DNA of 64,000 bases from Arthrobacter silviterrae (lineage in GTDB: Bacteria > Actinomycetota > Actinomycetes > Actinomycetales > Micrococcaceae): contig NZ_JAAKZI010000008.1 in NCBI RefSeq assembly GCF_011045165.1, positions 1 through 64,000 of the forward strand. The letters run 5' to 3'. This document shows, piece after piece, positions 16,503 to 26,185 of the stretch (position 1 is its first letter; each line of letters begins with the position of its first letter). Below the pieces are notes generated by a model. It was not told the DNA's origin. It did not search any database and saw only the letters and a list, made by a program, of their open reading frames with translations. The position numbers and the translations under genes are program-made.

Positions 16503-17909
16503 TCAGCGGAAACGAATGGCCACGGCGTCACCGTGGGCCGGCAGCCCTTCCGCCGCCGACAGTGTCACCACGTGGCCGGCCACCGTGGACAAGGCCGCTT
16601 TGTCGTAGTTGATCAGCTGCACGGCGCGCAGGAACGTGGTCACGTTCAGCCCGGAGGAGAATGCGGCCGTGCCGCTGGTGGGAAGCACGTGGTTGGACCC
16701 CGCACAGTAGTCACCGAGGCTCACGGGACTGTAGTCGCCCACAAAGATGGCCCCTGCGTTGGTGATTTGCGCGGCGACGGCGGCAGCGTCCTCCGTGACC
16801 ACCTCCAAATGTTCGGCGGCGTAGGCGTTGCACACGGCAATTCCTTGCGCCACGTCGCTCACCAGCACCGTGCCGGACTGCGGGCCCGCCAGCGCCGCCT
16901 CGACGCGTTCGCGGTGCGCTGTCGCGGCAACCTGGACGGCCAGTTCACGTTCGACGGCGGCGGCCAGCTCCGGCGATGTCGTCACCAGCACCGACGCGGC
17001 GTTGGGATCGTGTTCGGCCTGGCTGATGAGGTCCGCCGCGACGAATACCGGGTTGGCGGTGTGGTCCGCCAGCACCGCGATCTCCGTGGCTCCGGCCTCG
17101 GCGTCAATGCCCACCACACCCTTGACCAGGCGCTTGGCGGTGGCCACGAAAATGTTCCCGGGGCCCGTGACCACGTCAACCGGCTCAAGGGACCCGGCGT
17201 TGTCCGTCGCGGAGGTTTCTGCCGGTATGCCGTAGGCAAAGGCTGCAATCGCCTGCGCGCCGCCCATCGCGTACACCTCGTCAATGCCCAGCAGGGCCGC
17301 GGCGGCCAGCACCGTCAGGTCCGGCAGTCCGCCGTTTTCCTTTTGCGGTGGCGAAGCCAGTGCCACTTGGCCCACCCCGGCGGCGAGTGCGGGCACCACG
17401 TTCATGATGACCGACGACGGGTACGCCGCCAGCCCGCCGGGAACGTACAGGCCCACCCTGCGCACGGGAATCCAGTGTTGGGACACCACGGCGCCGTCTG
17501 CAATCGGCAGGTCCACATTGGCCGGGCGCTGCGCGGCGGCAAACGCCTTGGCGCGGCGGATTGATTCCTCCAGCGCGGCACGCACGGCGGGGTCAAGCTG
17601 TGCCAGCGCCTGCTCAAGCGCCGGGGCCGGGACCCGGGGGTGGTCCTGGGCCACGCCGTCGAACTTTTGGGCCAGTTCTGAAAGTGCGGCAAAGCCACGC
17701 GCCTGGACGTCGGCAATGATGCCCCGCACCGCGTCCTCGGCCGTGGTGAGCGTTTCGGCAGCGGTGCGGGGAACTGCCCGCTTGAGTTCGGCCAGCGAAA
17801 GGTTCAGCCCGCGGAGGTCGGTGCGCCCGAAGGTGAAGTGCGCAGGCCCGGCCGGGGCCGGAGTGGGAATGGCGGAAGTGGTGGACACGGCAGAATCAGG
17901 GTTGCTCAC
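16503..17909 (-). CDS. hisD: Histidinol dehydrogenase
   Basis: Oxidises L-histidinol to histidine in two NAD-dependent steps, the end of histidine synthesis. The 468-aa zinc enzyme shows the family signature: PGG near [13 protein letters not shown], the metal-site SQAEHDPNA, and the catalytic EHLEVV segment. The N-terminus carries about 35 extra Pro/Ala-rich residues before the conserved DLRGLNLS. The start is GTG and overlaps the stop of the upstream membrane-protein gene by four bases (GTGA), so the two are coupled. No other his genes follow; nrdR is next on the same strand. Confidence 0.95.
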   Translation of the reverse strand: MSNPDSAVSTTSAIPTPAPAGPAHFTFGRTDLRGLNLSLAELKRAVPRTAAETLTTAEDAVRGIIADVQARGFAALSELAQKFDGVAQDHPRVPAPALEQALAQLDPAVRAALEESIRRAKAFAAAQRPANVDLPIADGAVVSQHWIPVRRVGLYVPGGLAAYPSSVIMNVVPALAAGVGQVALASPPQKENGGLPDLTVLAAAALLGIDEVYAMGGAQAIAAFAYGIPAETSATDNAGSLEPVDVVTGPGNIFVATAKRLVKGVVGIDAEAGATEIAVLADHTANPVFVAADLISQAEHDPNAASVLVTTSPELAAAVERELAVQVAATAHRERVEAALAGPQSGTVLVSDVAQGIAVCNAYAAEHLEVVTEDAAAVAAQITNAGAIFVGDYSPVSLGDYCAGSNHVLPTSGTAAFSSGLNVTTFLRAVQLINYDKAALSTVAGHVVTLSAAEGLPAHGDAVAIRFR

Positions 17910-18406
17910 AGCTCAAGTTTACCGGCTGTGGCGCGGGCCTCCTGCGGGCTCGGGACGATGGCGTAGTTCACCGTTGTCCACACGAACACGGTGGCCGCGC
18001 AGGCCAGTGGCCACAGCAGCAGGATGGAAGGCACCCGCAGGGAGAACACCATGCTGGGGCTGGCCATGTTGGCCGGCGGAACGTGGAACAAGTCACCGGC
18101 AAACACGCCCGTGCGCCATGCCAGCACCGAGCCAAGGAGGGCGCCGAGAATGACGGCGGCAAAGTGTGCCGTGGACACGGCACCGCGGCGCCGCCCCGCC
18201 CCGACCAGGAGGCAGGCGGAGGCCAGCCCGCCGGCAACGGCCAGCACGCCCAGCACCAGGTCCCGGCCCAGCCACGTGTTGTAGTCCCGTACGTCGCCGT
18301 AGACGGCGCCGCCCGGGGCGGCCAGCCACCACAGGGCACCCAGGCCGATACCCGCCAGCGCGGAGAGGGCGAACCAGCGCAGCCAGGCACCACCGATGAA
18401 CGTCAC
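17906..18406 (-). CDS. Four-helix membrane protein of unknown function
   Basis: The 166-aa protein has four hydrophobic helices (about 8-29, 48-68, 78-98 and 123-148), a Pro-rich loop after the third, and a short cytoplasmic-type tail. No motif identifies an activity. It lies in one operon between dnaE (3-base gap) and hisD (GTGA overlap), which suggests shared transcription rather than shared function. It might belong to the DUF2567-type family found near dnaE in actinobacteria, but I cannot confirm this from sequence reading. Confidence 0.75.
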   Translation of the reverse strand: MTFIGGAWLRWFALSALAGIGLGALWWLAAPGGAVYGDVRDYNTWLGRDLVLGVLAVAGGLASACLLVGAGRRRGAVSTAHFAAVILGALLGSVLAWRTGVFAGDLFHVPPANMASPSMVFSLRVPSILLLWPLACAATVFVWTTVNYAIVPSPQEARATAGKLEL

Positions 18407-18409
18407 GGC

Positions 18410-21400
18410 TCAGGACTCCAGGCAGGTGGGGCCGAGCAACACCTTGAGGTCGCCGAAAAGTGCCGGAGTCGGATTGACCCGGTGATGCAGCGGCAGCTTC
18501 ATGACCTTCATGGTGCGGCGGCCGCTCAGGTGCATTTTCACCTCGGTGTTGCCGCGGTGGTTGCCGAGGACGTCCTTGAGGGCCAGCAGCACGGGTTCGG
18601 TGGCCTTGTGCTCGGGCATGGAGATGACCAGGGGGCCGGCCATGCCCTCGCTCAGATCCGGGACGGAAAGTTCCATGGCATTGAGTGTGATGGCGCCGTC
18701 GTCGCGCTTTTGCAGCCGGCCCTTGATGACCACGATCAGGTCCTCGGCCAGGATTGTTGCGATGGGCCCATATACCTGGCCGAAGAACATGACCTCCACG
18801 GAGCCGCCCAGGTCCTCCACCTCGCAGCGGGCATAAGGATTGCCGCTGCTCTTGGCAATGCGGCGCTGCAGGCTGGTGATCATGCCTGAAATGGTGATGA
18901 TGTGGCCGTCCGCCGGGCCGTCGTCGGCCAGCACCTGGGTGATGGACATGTCCGCATTTTGGCTCAGGATTCCCTCCAGGCCCTGCAGGGGGTGGTCCGA
19001 AACGTACAGCCCCAGCATGTCCCGTTCAAAGGCGAGCTTGTCCTTTTTCTCCCACTCGGGCAGGTCCGGGATGTCCGTGACCAGGGCGGACTCGGGCTCA
19101 TCGTCGCCGCCGAGCCCGGCAAAGAGGTCAAACTGGCCCACGGCCTCATTGCGCTTGAGCGTGATGACCGAGTCGATGGCCTCTTCATGGATCATGGCCA
19201 GGGCGCGGCGGGGGTGGCCCAGGGAGTCGAAGGCACCGGACTTGATGAGGGACTCAATGGTGCGCTTGTTGCAGACGACGGCGGGCACCTTCATCAGGAA
19301 GTCTGAGAAGCTTTCAAAGCTGCCCTTTTCCGCCCGGGCCTCCACCAGTGCGTTGACCACATTGGCGCCCACGTTGCGGACGGCGCCCATGCCGAATCTG
19401 ATGTCCCTGCCGACAGGGGTGAAGTTCAGCGAGGATTCGTTGACGTCCGGGGCCAGCACGGTGATGCCCATGTGCCGGCATTCGTTGAGGTAGAGGGCGG
19501 ACTTGTCCTTGTCGTCGCCGACACTTGTCAGCAGGGCGGCCATGTATTCGGCCGGATAGTGGGCCTTGAGGTATGCCGTCCAGTAGCTGACCACGCCGTA
19601 GGCGGCTGAATGCGCCTTGTTGAACGCATAGTCGGAGAACGGGAGCAGGATGTCCCAGAGCGTGGTGACGGCTGCATCGGAGTAGCCGTTGTCGAGCATG
19701 CCCTGGTGGAAGCCGGCATACTGCTTGTCCAGCTCGGACTTTTTCTTCTTGCCCATGGCGCGGCGCAGGATGTCGGCTCGGCCCAGCGAATAGCCCGCCA
19801 GCTTCTGGGCAATGGACATCACCTGCTCTTGGTACACGATCAGCCCGTAGGTGCCGCCCAGGATCTCGGCAAGCGGCTCCTCCAGCTCCGGGTGGATCGG
19901 CGTGATGGGTTGCAGGCCGTTTTTTCGCAATGCATAGTTCGTGTGGGAATCAGCACCCATGGGCCCGGGCCGGTACAGGGCCAGGACTGCGGAAATGTCC
20001 TCAAAGTTGTCCGGGCGCATGAGCTTGAGCAGCCCGCGCATGGGGCCGCCGTCGAGCTGGAAAACGCCCAGGGTGTCCCCGCGCGCCATCAGCTCATAGG
20101 ATTCGTGGTCGTCAAGGGCCAGGTGTTCGAGGTCCAGCTCAAAGTCCTGGTTGGCCTTGATGTTCTCCAGGGCGTCGGTGATGATGGTGAGGTTTCGCAA
20201 CCCCAGAAAGTCCATTTTGATCAGGCCCAGGCCCTCGGCCGTCGGGTAGTCAAACTGTGTGATGACCTGCCCGTCCTGGAAGCGCCGCATGATGGGCACC
20301 ACGTCGATGATCGGGTCCGAGCTCATGATCACGCCGGCTGCGTGGACGCCCCATTGGCGCTTGAGCCCTTCCAGGCCCTTGGCGGTTTCAAAGACCTTGG
20401 CAGCTTCCGGGTCGGTTTGCAGGAGTTGGCGGAAGTCCCCGGCCTCACCGTAGCGCTTGGACTGGGGGTCCTCGATGTCGTGCAGCGGGATGTCCTTGGC
20501 CATGACGGCGGGCGGCAGGGCCTTGGTGAGCTGTTCGCCCATGCTGAACGGGTAGCCCAGGACCCTGGAGGAGTCCTTCAGGGCCTGCTTGGACTTGATG
20601 CTGCCGTAGGTGACAATCATGGCCACACGCTCGTCACCGTACTTTTCGGTCACGTACTTGATGACCTCGTGCCGGCGCCTATCATCAAAGTCCACGTCAA
20701 AGTCAGGCATGGACACGCGCTCGGGGTTGAGGAACCGCTCAAAGATCAGCCCGTGCTGCAGCGGGTCCAGGTCGGTGATGCGCATGGCATAGGCCACCAT
20801 GGAGCCGGCACCGGAGCCACGGCCGGGGCCAACGCGGATGCCGTGGTCCTTGGACCAGTTGATGAAGTCGGCCACCACCAGGAAATAGCCGGGGAAGCCC
20901 ATCTTGATGATGACTTCCAGCTCGTAGTCCGCCCGCGCCCGCACATCGTCTGGAATGCCCTTCGGATAGCGGTATTTCAGCCCGGCATCCACTTCCTTCA
21001 CCAACCACGACGTCTCGTCGTCGCCAGGCGGGCAGGGGAACTTCGGCATGTAATTGGCGTCGGTGTTGAAGGAAACTTCGCACCGCTCGGCGATCAGCAG
21101 CGTGTTGTCGCAGGCTTCGGGAAGCTCGGAAAACAGGGCTCGCATTTCCGCTGGCGACTTCAGGTAGTAGCCGCTGCCATTGAAGGCGAAGCGGGAACCG
21201 CCCTGGTCGTAGGTGGGTTCGAGCAGGGTGGAGCCGGACTGCAGGGCAAGCAGGGCCTCATGGGCCTTGGCGTCGTGTTCATGCGTGTAATGGAGGTCGT
21301 TTGTGGCGACAAGAGGAATGTTCAGTTCATCGGCCAGTCGCAGGAGGTCCTTCGTTACCCGCCGCTCAATGTCCAGGCCGTGGTCCATGAGCTCACAGAA

Positions 21401-21976
21401 GTAATTTTCCGCGCCGAAGATGTCCTGGAACTCGGCAGCAGCGGCCTTGGCCTCGTTGTACTGCCCCAGGCGCAGCTTGGTCTGGACTTCGCCGGAGGGG
21501 CAGCCGGTGGTGGCAATGAGGCCATGGTGGTATTCGTTGAGCAGTTCACGGTCCAAGCGGGGATACTTGCCGAACACCGAGTCAAGGGACGCCAGCGAGG
21601 AGGCCCGGAACAAGTTGCGCATGCCCTGGTTGTTGTAGCTGAGCAGCGTCATGTGCGTGTAGGCACCGCCGCCGGAAACGTCGTCGCCCCTTTGGCTCTC
21701 ATCTGTGCGCCATTTCACGCGGGTCTTGTCCGTGCGTGCGGTGCCCGGCGTGACGTACGCTTCGACGCCGATAATGGGCTTCACCCCGGCATCGGTGGCC
21801 TTTTTCCAGAAGTCAAAGGCACCGAACAAATAGCCGTGGTCTGTGGTGGCCAGCGCCGGCATGCCCAGCCGGTTGGTCTCATCGAAGAGTTCCGTCAGGC
21901 GTGCGGCGCCGTCAAGCATGGAGTACTCGGTGTGAGTGTGAAGATGGACAAAACTGTCATTTGATGAGGAAGCCAC
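18410..21976 (-). CDS. dnaE: DNA polymerase III alpha subunit
   Basis: The replicative DNA polymerase catalytic subunit, 1188 aa. Domains in order: PHP domain from residue 10 (FVHLHTHTEYSMLDG), palm with the catalytic acidic motif PDFDVDFDD (about 423-431), fingers and beta-binding region, helix-hairpin-helix, then an OB domain (about 1000-1080) and a short C-terminal domain. The PHP histidines are kept, so proofreading exonuclease activity is possible as in mycobacterial DnaE1. The start is GTG, chosen because TAGGAT lies exactly 6 nt upstream; it gives VASSSNDSFVHL. The gene heads an operon with a membrane protein and hisD. Confidence 0.96.
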   Translation of the reverse strand: MASSSNDSFVHLHTHTEYSMLDGAARLTELFDETNRLGMPALATTDHGYLFGAFDFWKKATDAGVKPIIGVEAYVTPGTARTDKTRVKWRTDESQRGDDVSGGGAYTHMTLLSYNNQGMRNLFRASSLASLDSVFGKYPRLDRELLNEYHHGLIATTGCPSGEVQTKLRLGQYNEAKAAAAEFQDIFGAENYFCELMDHGLDIERRVTKDLLRLADELNIPLVATNDLHYTHEHDAKAHEALLALQSGSTLLEPTYDQGGSRFAFNGSGYYLKSPAEMRALFSELPEACDNTLLIAERCEVSFNTDANYMPKFPCPPGDDETSWLVKEVDAGLKYRYPKGIPDDVRARADYELEVIIKMGFPGYFLVVADFINWSKDHGIRVGPGRGSGAGSMVAYAMRITDLDPLQHGLIFERFLNPERVSMPDFDVDFDDRRRHEVIKYVTEKYGDERVAMIVTYGSIKSKQALKDSSRVLGYPFSMGEQLTKALPPAVMAKDIPLHDIEDPQSKRYGEAGDFRQLLQTDPEAAKVFETAKGLEGLKRQWGVHAAGVIMSSDPIIDVVPIMRRFQDGQVITQFDYPTAEGLGLIKMDFLGLRNLTIITDALENIKANQDFELDLEHLALDDHESYELMARGDTLGVFQLDGGPMRGLLKLMRPDNFEDISAVLALYRPGPMGADSHTNYALRKNGLQPITPIHPELEEPLAEILGGTYGLIVYQEQVMSIAQKLAGYSLGRADILRRAMGKKKKSELDKQYAGFHQGMLDNGYSDAAVTTLWDILLPFSDYAFNKAHSAAYGVVSYWTAYLKAHYPAEYMAALLTSVGDDKDKSALYLNECRHMGITVLAPDVNESSLNFTPVGRDIRFGMGAVRNVGANVVNALVEARAEKGSFESFSDFLMKVPAVVCNKRTIESLIKSGAFDSLGHPRRALAMIHEEAIDSVITLKRNEAVGQFDLFAGLGGDDEPESALVTDIPDLPEWEKKDKLAFERDMLGLYVSDHPLQGLEGILSQNADMSITQVLADDGPADGHIITISGMITSLQRRIAKSSGNPYARCEVEDLGGSVEVMFFGQVYGPIATILAEDLIVVIKGRLQKRDDGAITLNAMELSVPDLSEGMAGPLVISMPEHKATEPVLLALKDVLGNHRGNTEVKMHLSGRRTMKVMKLPLHHRVNPTPALFGDLKVLLGPTCLES

Positions 21977-21988
21977 CCCACCATCCTA
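21977..21988 (-). promoter_or_regulatory. Leaderless promoter -10 of dnaE
   Basis: TAGGAT on the minus strand (21988-21983) is followed by six bases and the GTG start at 21976. Confidence 0.5.
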
Positions 21989-22132
21989 CGTGCCAAAGGC
22001 CCGGCTTTGCCCGAGCAAACGGCAGTGGCGCCGGGCCCGCAGCACCTCCGCGAAACGCTCGCTCGTTCCGGACACCTCCACGAAAACGCCCCGTCGCAGC
22101 GAGACACACATGTCCGCATCCCTCGGCAGCTA

Positions 22133-22228
22133 CGCCCCACTTCTGACAGCATCATCCCCGACGCCGCACCACTTCTTGCGTATATTTCCGGGACGCGGCA
22201 CCACTTTCTACAATGCGGTTCTCGACGC
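22133..22228 (+). repeat. Three degenerate 32-bp tandem repeats
   Basis: Three consecutive units of exactly 32 bp (22133-22164, 22165-22196, 22197-22228) share CGCxCCACTTCT at the left and CGxGACGC/CGACGC at the right, with a variable middle. Read on this strand they resemble the reverse complement of the units at 22523-22604, so the two arrays belong to one family in opposite orientation. Confidence 0.6.
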
Positions 22229-22390
22229 CCGGTTCCAACCGAGGCGTCTTTTGCCTCCGGTCCTGCAGCACGGAGAGTTCGGAGTGAACACCCGGGGAGG
22301 TGCGGGCCCAACATTCGCCGGTGCCCTTGGCCCCTCATCCGGCCGCCGGGGTGTCCGGGCCTCCCACTTGCGCTCAGCGGCACTTCCCGC

Positions 22391-22460
22391 TGGGGCAAAA
22401 CTCAAGCCGGGTTCTGCCCCCGGTGCACCCGGGGCGGAACTCGGATTGGGTTTTGCCCCA
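22391..22460. repeat. 70-bp near-perfect palindrome
   Basis: Two 35-base arms match at 30 of 35 positions and meet without a loop. The ends are TGGGGCAAAAC / GTTTTGCCCCA and the centre is GGTGCACC. It can form a long hairpin or cruciform. It lies midway between two oppositely oriented repeat arrays. It could be a dispersed palindromic (REP-like) element or a terminator; no gene ends beside it. Confidence 0.7.
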
Positions 22461-22522
22461 CAGCAAAGTCCGCAACCGATAAACCCGATCCCCACATAAA
22501 TCACTCCGGCCGGAAATCCCCG

Positions 22523-22604
22523 GAAAGTGATGGAGCGTCAGCCCGGAGGCCGCGAAAGGTGATGGAGCGTCAACCGGGAGGCCACGAAAGGTGATGGAGC
22601 GTCA
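22523..22604 (-). repeat. Three 32-bp tandem repeats, inverted relative to the array at 22133
   Basis: GTGATGGAGCGTCA recurs at 22527, 22559 and 22591, an exact 32-bp period. The last two units share the 19-base GAAAGGTGATGGAGCGTCA; between cores lies a semi-conserved CGGGAGGCCAC-like spacer. The array ends 15 bases before the stop of the RluD-family gene. Confidence 0.75.
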
Positions 22605-22619
22605 GTGGGGTCGGGAGGG

Positions 22620-23537
22620 TTAGCCTCGCAGGGCCTTCAGGGCATATTCCAGGTCCTGCGGATACGGGCTGGTCACGTCCACCCGCTCCCCCGTTGAAGG
22701 GTGGGTGAAGCCAAGCTTGTGGGCATGCAGCCACTGGCGCGTCAAGCCCAGTTCAGCAGCCAGCTTTGGGTCCGCACCGTAGGTCAGGTCCCCTGCACAC
22801 GGGTGCCGCAAGGCGGAAAAGTGCACGCGGATCTGGTGGGTGCGCCCTGTTTCAAGGTGGATTTCCAGCAGCGAGGCCTTCCCGAACGCCTCGAGCACCT
22901 CATAGTGCGTGACGGACGGGCGCCCGTCCTCGATGACGGCGAAACGCCAGTCGTAGCCGGGGTGGCGGCCGATGGGTGCGTCAATGGTGCCCTGCAGCGG
23001 ATCGGGAAGTCCCTGAACCACGGCATGGTAAATCTTCTCCACGGTGCGGTCCCGGAATGCCTGCTTGAGGACCGTGTACGCATGTTCCGTCTTGGCAACC
23101 ACCATGGCACCCGAGGTGCCGACGTCGAGCCGGTGGACAATGCCCACGCGTTCCTGCGCGCCGGAGGTGGAAATCCGGAAACCCGCCGCGGCAAGTCCGC
23201 CCACCACTGTGGGTCCCACCCAGCCCGGCGAGGGGTGCGCAGCCACGCCAACAGGCTTGTCGACGACCACAAAGTCGTCGTCGTCCAACAGGATGTTCAA
23301 TCCATCCACCGGCTCCACCACTACGGCCAACGGGTCCGGCCGTTCCGGAATGGTCACCTGGACACTGGCGCCTGCACGGAACTTCTCCGACTTGCCAACG
23401 ACCGCGCCGTCCTGGCGCACATTTCCTTCCGAGCACAGCAGGGCGGCCGCCGACCGGGAGATGCCCAACAGCTGTGCCAGCGCCGCGTCAATGCGCATTC
23501 CGGCAGCTTCCTCGGGCACGGTAAACGTCTCAGTCAT
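22620..23537 (-). CDS. rluD: RluD-type 23S rRNA pseudouridine synthase
   Basis: Converts uridines to pseudouridine in large-subunit rRNA. The 305-aa protein has an N-terminal S4 RNA-binding domain (about 12-65) and the RluA/C/D catalytic domain with Asp138 in [21 protein letters not shown] and the Tyr-bearing DLTYG segment. The exact target uridines cannot be told from sequence. The ATG at 23537 was chosen because the family N-terminus begins here; it overlaps the end of lspA by eight bases. The rluD-lspA pair is conserved in many bacteria. Confidence 0.93.
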   Translation of the reverse strand: MTETFTVPEEAAGMRIDAALAQLLGISRSAAALLCSEGNVRQDGAVVGKSEKFRAGASVQVTIPERPDPLAVVVEPVDGLNILLDDDDFVVVDKPVGVAAHPSPGWVGPTVVGGLAAAGFRISTSGAQERVGIVHRLDVGTSGAMVVAKTEHAYTVLKQAFRDRTVEKIYHAVVQGLPDPLQGTIDAPIGRHPGYDWRFAVIEDGRPSVTHYEVLEAFGKASLLEIHLETGRTHQIRVHFSALRHPCAGDLTYGADPKLAAELGLTRQWLHAHKLGFTHPSTGERVDVTSPYPQDLEYALKALRG

Positions 23538-24189
23538 CAGAAGACTCCCCCCGTTCCATCTCGGGGCCGGCCTCCTCGGCTTTGGCGGCATCCGCGGCAT
23601 CCGCTGCGGCCTTGGCCTTGGCCGCTGCCACAGCCGCACGTCCGCCCAGCGGCACACCGATCAAGGTCAGCAGGCAAATGGTGATGACTCCCCCCACCAC
23701 ACCCATGTCCGCCATGTTGAAAATGGCAAAGTGCGGGAAGGAAATGAAGTCGACCACGTGGCCCATGCCAAACGACGGCGGACGGAACAGTCGGTCTGTC
23801 AGGTTGCCCAAGGCCCCGCCAAGCAACAGACCCAGGCCGATGGCCCACCACGCCGAACCGATGCGACGGGCCAGAACCACGATGAACACGGCGACTGCGG
23901 CCATGATGAGGGTGAAGAACCAGGTGAAGCCCTCGCCGATGGAAAAGGCGGCCCCTGAGTTCTTGATGAAATACCACTGCAGCACGCCGGGGATGACAGG
24001 GGTGGTTTGGCCCTCCACCATGGTCGAGGTGACCCACAGCTTGGTCAGCTGGTCGCAAACATAGGCCAGGGCGGCAAAGCCCAGCCAGGTCCACAGGAAG
24101 CCCCAGCGGAGAGGTGGCCGCCCCGCCGCGACCTGGTCGGTTGCGTCTTCAGGGCCGCTGGAAGGGTGCTGCTGGGAGTTCTCGCTCAT
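23530..24189 (-). CDS. lspA: Signal peptidase II (lipoprotein signal peptidase)
   Basis: Cleaves the signal peptide of prolipoproteins after lipid attachment. The 219-aa membrane protein has four helices and both catalytic aspartates: Asp132 in GNLTDRLFR and Asp161 in FNMAD. N- and C-terminal cytosolic extensions are longer than in Escherichia coli; the C-terminus is an Ala-rich stretch of about 35 residues. A likely substrate in this window is the lipoprotein at 47086. It is cotranscribed with rluD. A terminator separates it from wag31. Confidence 0.95.
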   Translation of the reverse strand: MSENSQQHPSSGPEDATDQVAAGRPPLRWGFLWTWLGFAALAYVCDQLTKLWVTSTMVEGQTTPVIPGVLQWYFIKNSGAAFSIGEGFTWFFTLIMAAVAVFIVVLARRIGSAWWAIGLGLLLGGALGNLTDRLFRPPSFGMGHVVDFISFPHFAIFNMADMGVVGGVITICLLTLIGVPLGGRAAVAAAKAKAAADAADAAKAEEAGPEMERGESSDD

Positions 24190-24248
24190 GGTTCTTTCAT
24201 TACGTCGGGCCTGCAGGACATATCAATAGTAGGGCGTTAACGGGCAAA

Positions 24249-24282
24249 GGGCGGCGGTGCGGGTATCCCCACACCGCCGCCC
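24249..24282 (-). terminator. Terminator of the wag31 transcript
   Basis: An 11-bp perfect stem (GGGCGGCGGTG / CACCGCCGCCC) continues inward as GGG/CCC after one mismatch, enclosing a short loop. It lies 30 bases after the wag31 stop and before lspA. Confidence 0.75.
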
Positions 24283-24312
24283 CGAATCCTGGGAGCCAGG
24301 ACTGGATGCGTC

Positions 24313-24996
24313 CTAGGACTCGGATCCGCCGTCGGCGAAGTCCGGCGCAGCCACGGAGCCGCGGGCATCGAGGTCGCGGAGCTGGCCTTCGATGTACGTC
24401 TTCAGGCGCGAACGGTAGTCGCGCTCAAAGCCGCGCAGCTGCTCAACCTTGCGCTCGAGCACCGAACGCTGCTGCTCCAGGGCACCGAGAGTCTTGCGGC
24501 TCTTCTCCTGGGCGTCGTTGACCAAGGAGCTGGCCTCGATCTGGGCCTCGGCAATGATCTTGTCGCGCTGTTCCACACCGGCATTGACGTATTCGTCGTG
24601 CAGCTTCTGCGCCATGGCCAGGACGCCGGCAGCGGATTCCACGCCAGTCGCGGCAGCAGCAGCAGGTGCAGCAGCGGCAGCCGGGGCAGCCTCGACCACG
24701 GGAGCAACCGGGGCAGCAGGCTTGGCCGGGGCGGCCTCGACTACAGCTTCCTTGACGGGCTCAGCAGCCGTTTCCGGTACCTTCTCAAGCAGCGGTGCGG
24801 GAGCTGCGGGGGCAGCCTGGACATTGGATGTGTTGTCGGCAAGTTTCTTGCGCAGCTCGTCATTTTCCTGGTGCAACCGGCGCAGTTCAACGACGATCTC
24901 GTCAAGAAAGTCGTCCACTTCGTCCTGGTCGTAGCCTTCACGGAACTTGGTCGGCTGGAACCGCTTGTTGACAACATCTTCTGGCGTAAGCGCCAT
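24313..24996 (-). CDS. wag31: DivIVA/Wag31 polar growth protein
   Basis: A cytoplasmic coiled-coil scaffold that marks curved membrane at poles and septum and organises cell-wall growth. The 227-aa protein starts with the DivIVA domain (LTPEDVVNKRF, GYDQDEVDDFLDEI, first 60 residues), then an Ala/Pro/Val-rich linker (about 75-125), and a second coiled coil (about 130-210). GAGGTGA precedes the ATG. It is the last member of the division block and seems to have its own promoter region, since 144 bases separate it from yggT. In mycobacteria the homologue is essential and phosphorylated by PknA/PknB. Confidence 0.94.
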   Translation of the reverse strand: MALTPEDVVNKRFQPTKFREGYDQDEVDDFLDEIVVELRRLHQENDELRKKLADNTSNVQAAPAAPAPLLEKVPETAAEPVKEAVVEAAPAKPAAPVAPVVEAAPAAAAAPAAAAATGVESAAGVLAMAQKLHDEYVNAGVEQRDKIIAEAQIEASSLVNDAQEKSRKTLGALEQQRSVLERKVEQLRGFERDYRSRLKTYIEGQLRDLDARGSVAAPDFADGGSES

Positions 24997-25140
24997 CTAG
25001 TCACCTCATTGGTCTTAGTGAGTTGGGAGCGGGCCGGAGCCATCCCAACTACGGTACCGAATACAAATCAAGCGATCTGCACTTGGGTTCTATCGCTTTT
25101 ACAATATAACTTTTCAGCGGCGAAAACTAACGACGCGGCA

Positions 25141-25431
25141 CTATATTGCCAAATTCCTTGTGACACTCATCCCAATGCCCACAACCACCAACAGCAGCAG
25201 GAAGCCAATGTCCAGGGCCACGTTGCCGATCCGCAGGGGCGGAATCATGGCGCGCAGCCTGCGCAGGGGCGGATCCGTGAGCCGGTAGATCACTGAGGCG
25301 CCCACCAGTGCGGCGCCGCGCGGACGCCAGTCCCGGGCGAATACCTGAATCCAGTCAAAGACCATTCGCAGCAATAACGCCAGAAAGTAGAGCAGAAGCA
25401 GGATGTAGAGAAGAGCGAAAACAATTGGCAC
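25141..25431 (-). CDS. YggT family membrane protein
   Basis: The 96-aa protein has two hydrophobic helices with a basic amphipathic middle (FARDWRPRG, DPPLRRLRAMIPPLRIG), the YggT pattern. The family is linked to division and osmotic tolerance but its biochemistry is unknown. In actinobacteria it always lies between sepF and wag31, as here. The start is uncertain: GTG at 25431 (VPIVFALLY, the usual family N-terminus) or GTG 12 bases upstream, where AGGGA would be only two bases away. Confidence 0.88.
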   Translation of the reverse strand: MPIVFALLYILLLLYFLALLLRMVFDWIQVFARDWRPRGAALVGASVIYRLTDPPLRRLRAMIPPLRIGNVALDIGFLLLLVVVGIGMSVTRNLAI

Positions 25432-25530
25432 GCGCGCGGACACATTCCCTAGTCGAAGGATGAAACAAAAACAACCGGCCCAATGAATATTCGGTTCCAC
25501 CGAGCTTTAACTGACACCCTATATAACGGA

Positions 25531-25557
25531 TTGCCCGGGCACAAAGTGCCCGGGCAA
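25531..25557 (-). terminator. Hairpin after sepF
   Basis: A perfect 12-bp stem (TTGCCCGGGCAC / GTGCCCGGGCAA) with a 3-nt loop lies 26 bases after the sepF stop. The lack of a T tract on the minus side suggests a pause or partial terminator. Confidence 0.7.
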
Positions 25558-25583
25558 TGACAACTCGTTCCGGCGGACCGCAG

Positions 25584-26111
25584 CTAGCTCTGGTTGAAGA
25601 AGCTGGCCTGGGTGTCCGAGAGCTTCTTGTCGTCGCCCAGCACTTCAATATAGGACGGCGAGAGCAGAAAAACCTTGTTGGTGACGCGTTCGATGGAACC
25701 GCGCAGGCCGAAGACAAGCCCGGCGGAGAAGTCCACCAGCCTCTTGGCGTCTGCCTCGCCCATGTCCGTGACATTCATGATGACCGGAATGCCGTCACGG
25801 AAGCTCTCGCCAATGATTTTCGCGTCATTGTAGGAGCGTGGGTGAACAGTGGTGATCTGACGCAAACTTGCAGCCTCTTCCCGATTCGATGCGGCCCGCT
25901 TGATGGGGGTTACCGGGGCCCGGTATTCTTCGTCGCCGGCCTTGGGCGCGGCAGCTTCGGCCACGGCGGCCGGCGCGGGAACGGCCTCCCGTTCAAACTC
26001 CACGGCAGCGTTGGCCGCCTTGTGGACCGGCGGTGCCTGCTCAGCGTCGTAGTGCTCGTCACCGTCGGCGAGCCCAAGGTAGATCATTGTCTTGCGCAGA
26101 GCGCCAGCCAT
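25584..26111 (-). CDS. sepF: Cell division protein SepF
   Basis: SepF anchors FtsZ to the membrane, replacing FtsA, which actinobacteria lack. The 175-aa protein has an N-terminal amphipathic helix ([14 protein letters not shown]), an Ala/Glu-rich linker and the C-terminal SepF domain (about 87-170: [38 protein letters not shown]). The ATG at 26111 is preceded by GAGGAG; an upstream in-frame ATG would spoil the membrane-binding N-terminus. Confidence 0.95.
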   Translation of the reverse strand: MAGALRKTMIYLGLADGDEHYDAEQAPPVHKAANAAVEFEREAVPAPAAVAEAAAPKAGDEEYRAPVTPIKRAASNREEAASLRQITTVHPRSYNDAKIIGESFRDGIPVIMNVTDMGEADAKRLVDFSAGLVFGLRGSIERVTNKVFLLSPSYIEVLGDDKKLSDTQASFFNQS

Positions 26112-26185
26112 GGTTAGCTCCTCATCAGTCTGCTTGCTGCGGGTGGGATTTACGGGCATGCACGTTGTTGCCAACACCCAAAACG

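Noticed and set aside
19610-21964. 784-aa plus-strand reading frame
   Set aside because: Antisense shadow of dnaE; dnaE has complete conserved motifs in the other frame.
21990-22594. Frames of 169-195 aa in the dnaE-rluD gap
   Set aside because: They run through the 32-bp repeats and the palindrome, have no ribosome sites and no domain; treated as noncoding.
22133-22604. CRISPR array
   Set aside because: The period is regular but spacers are semi-conserved, each array has only three units in opposite orientation, and no cas genes are present.
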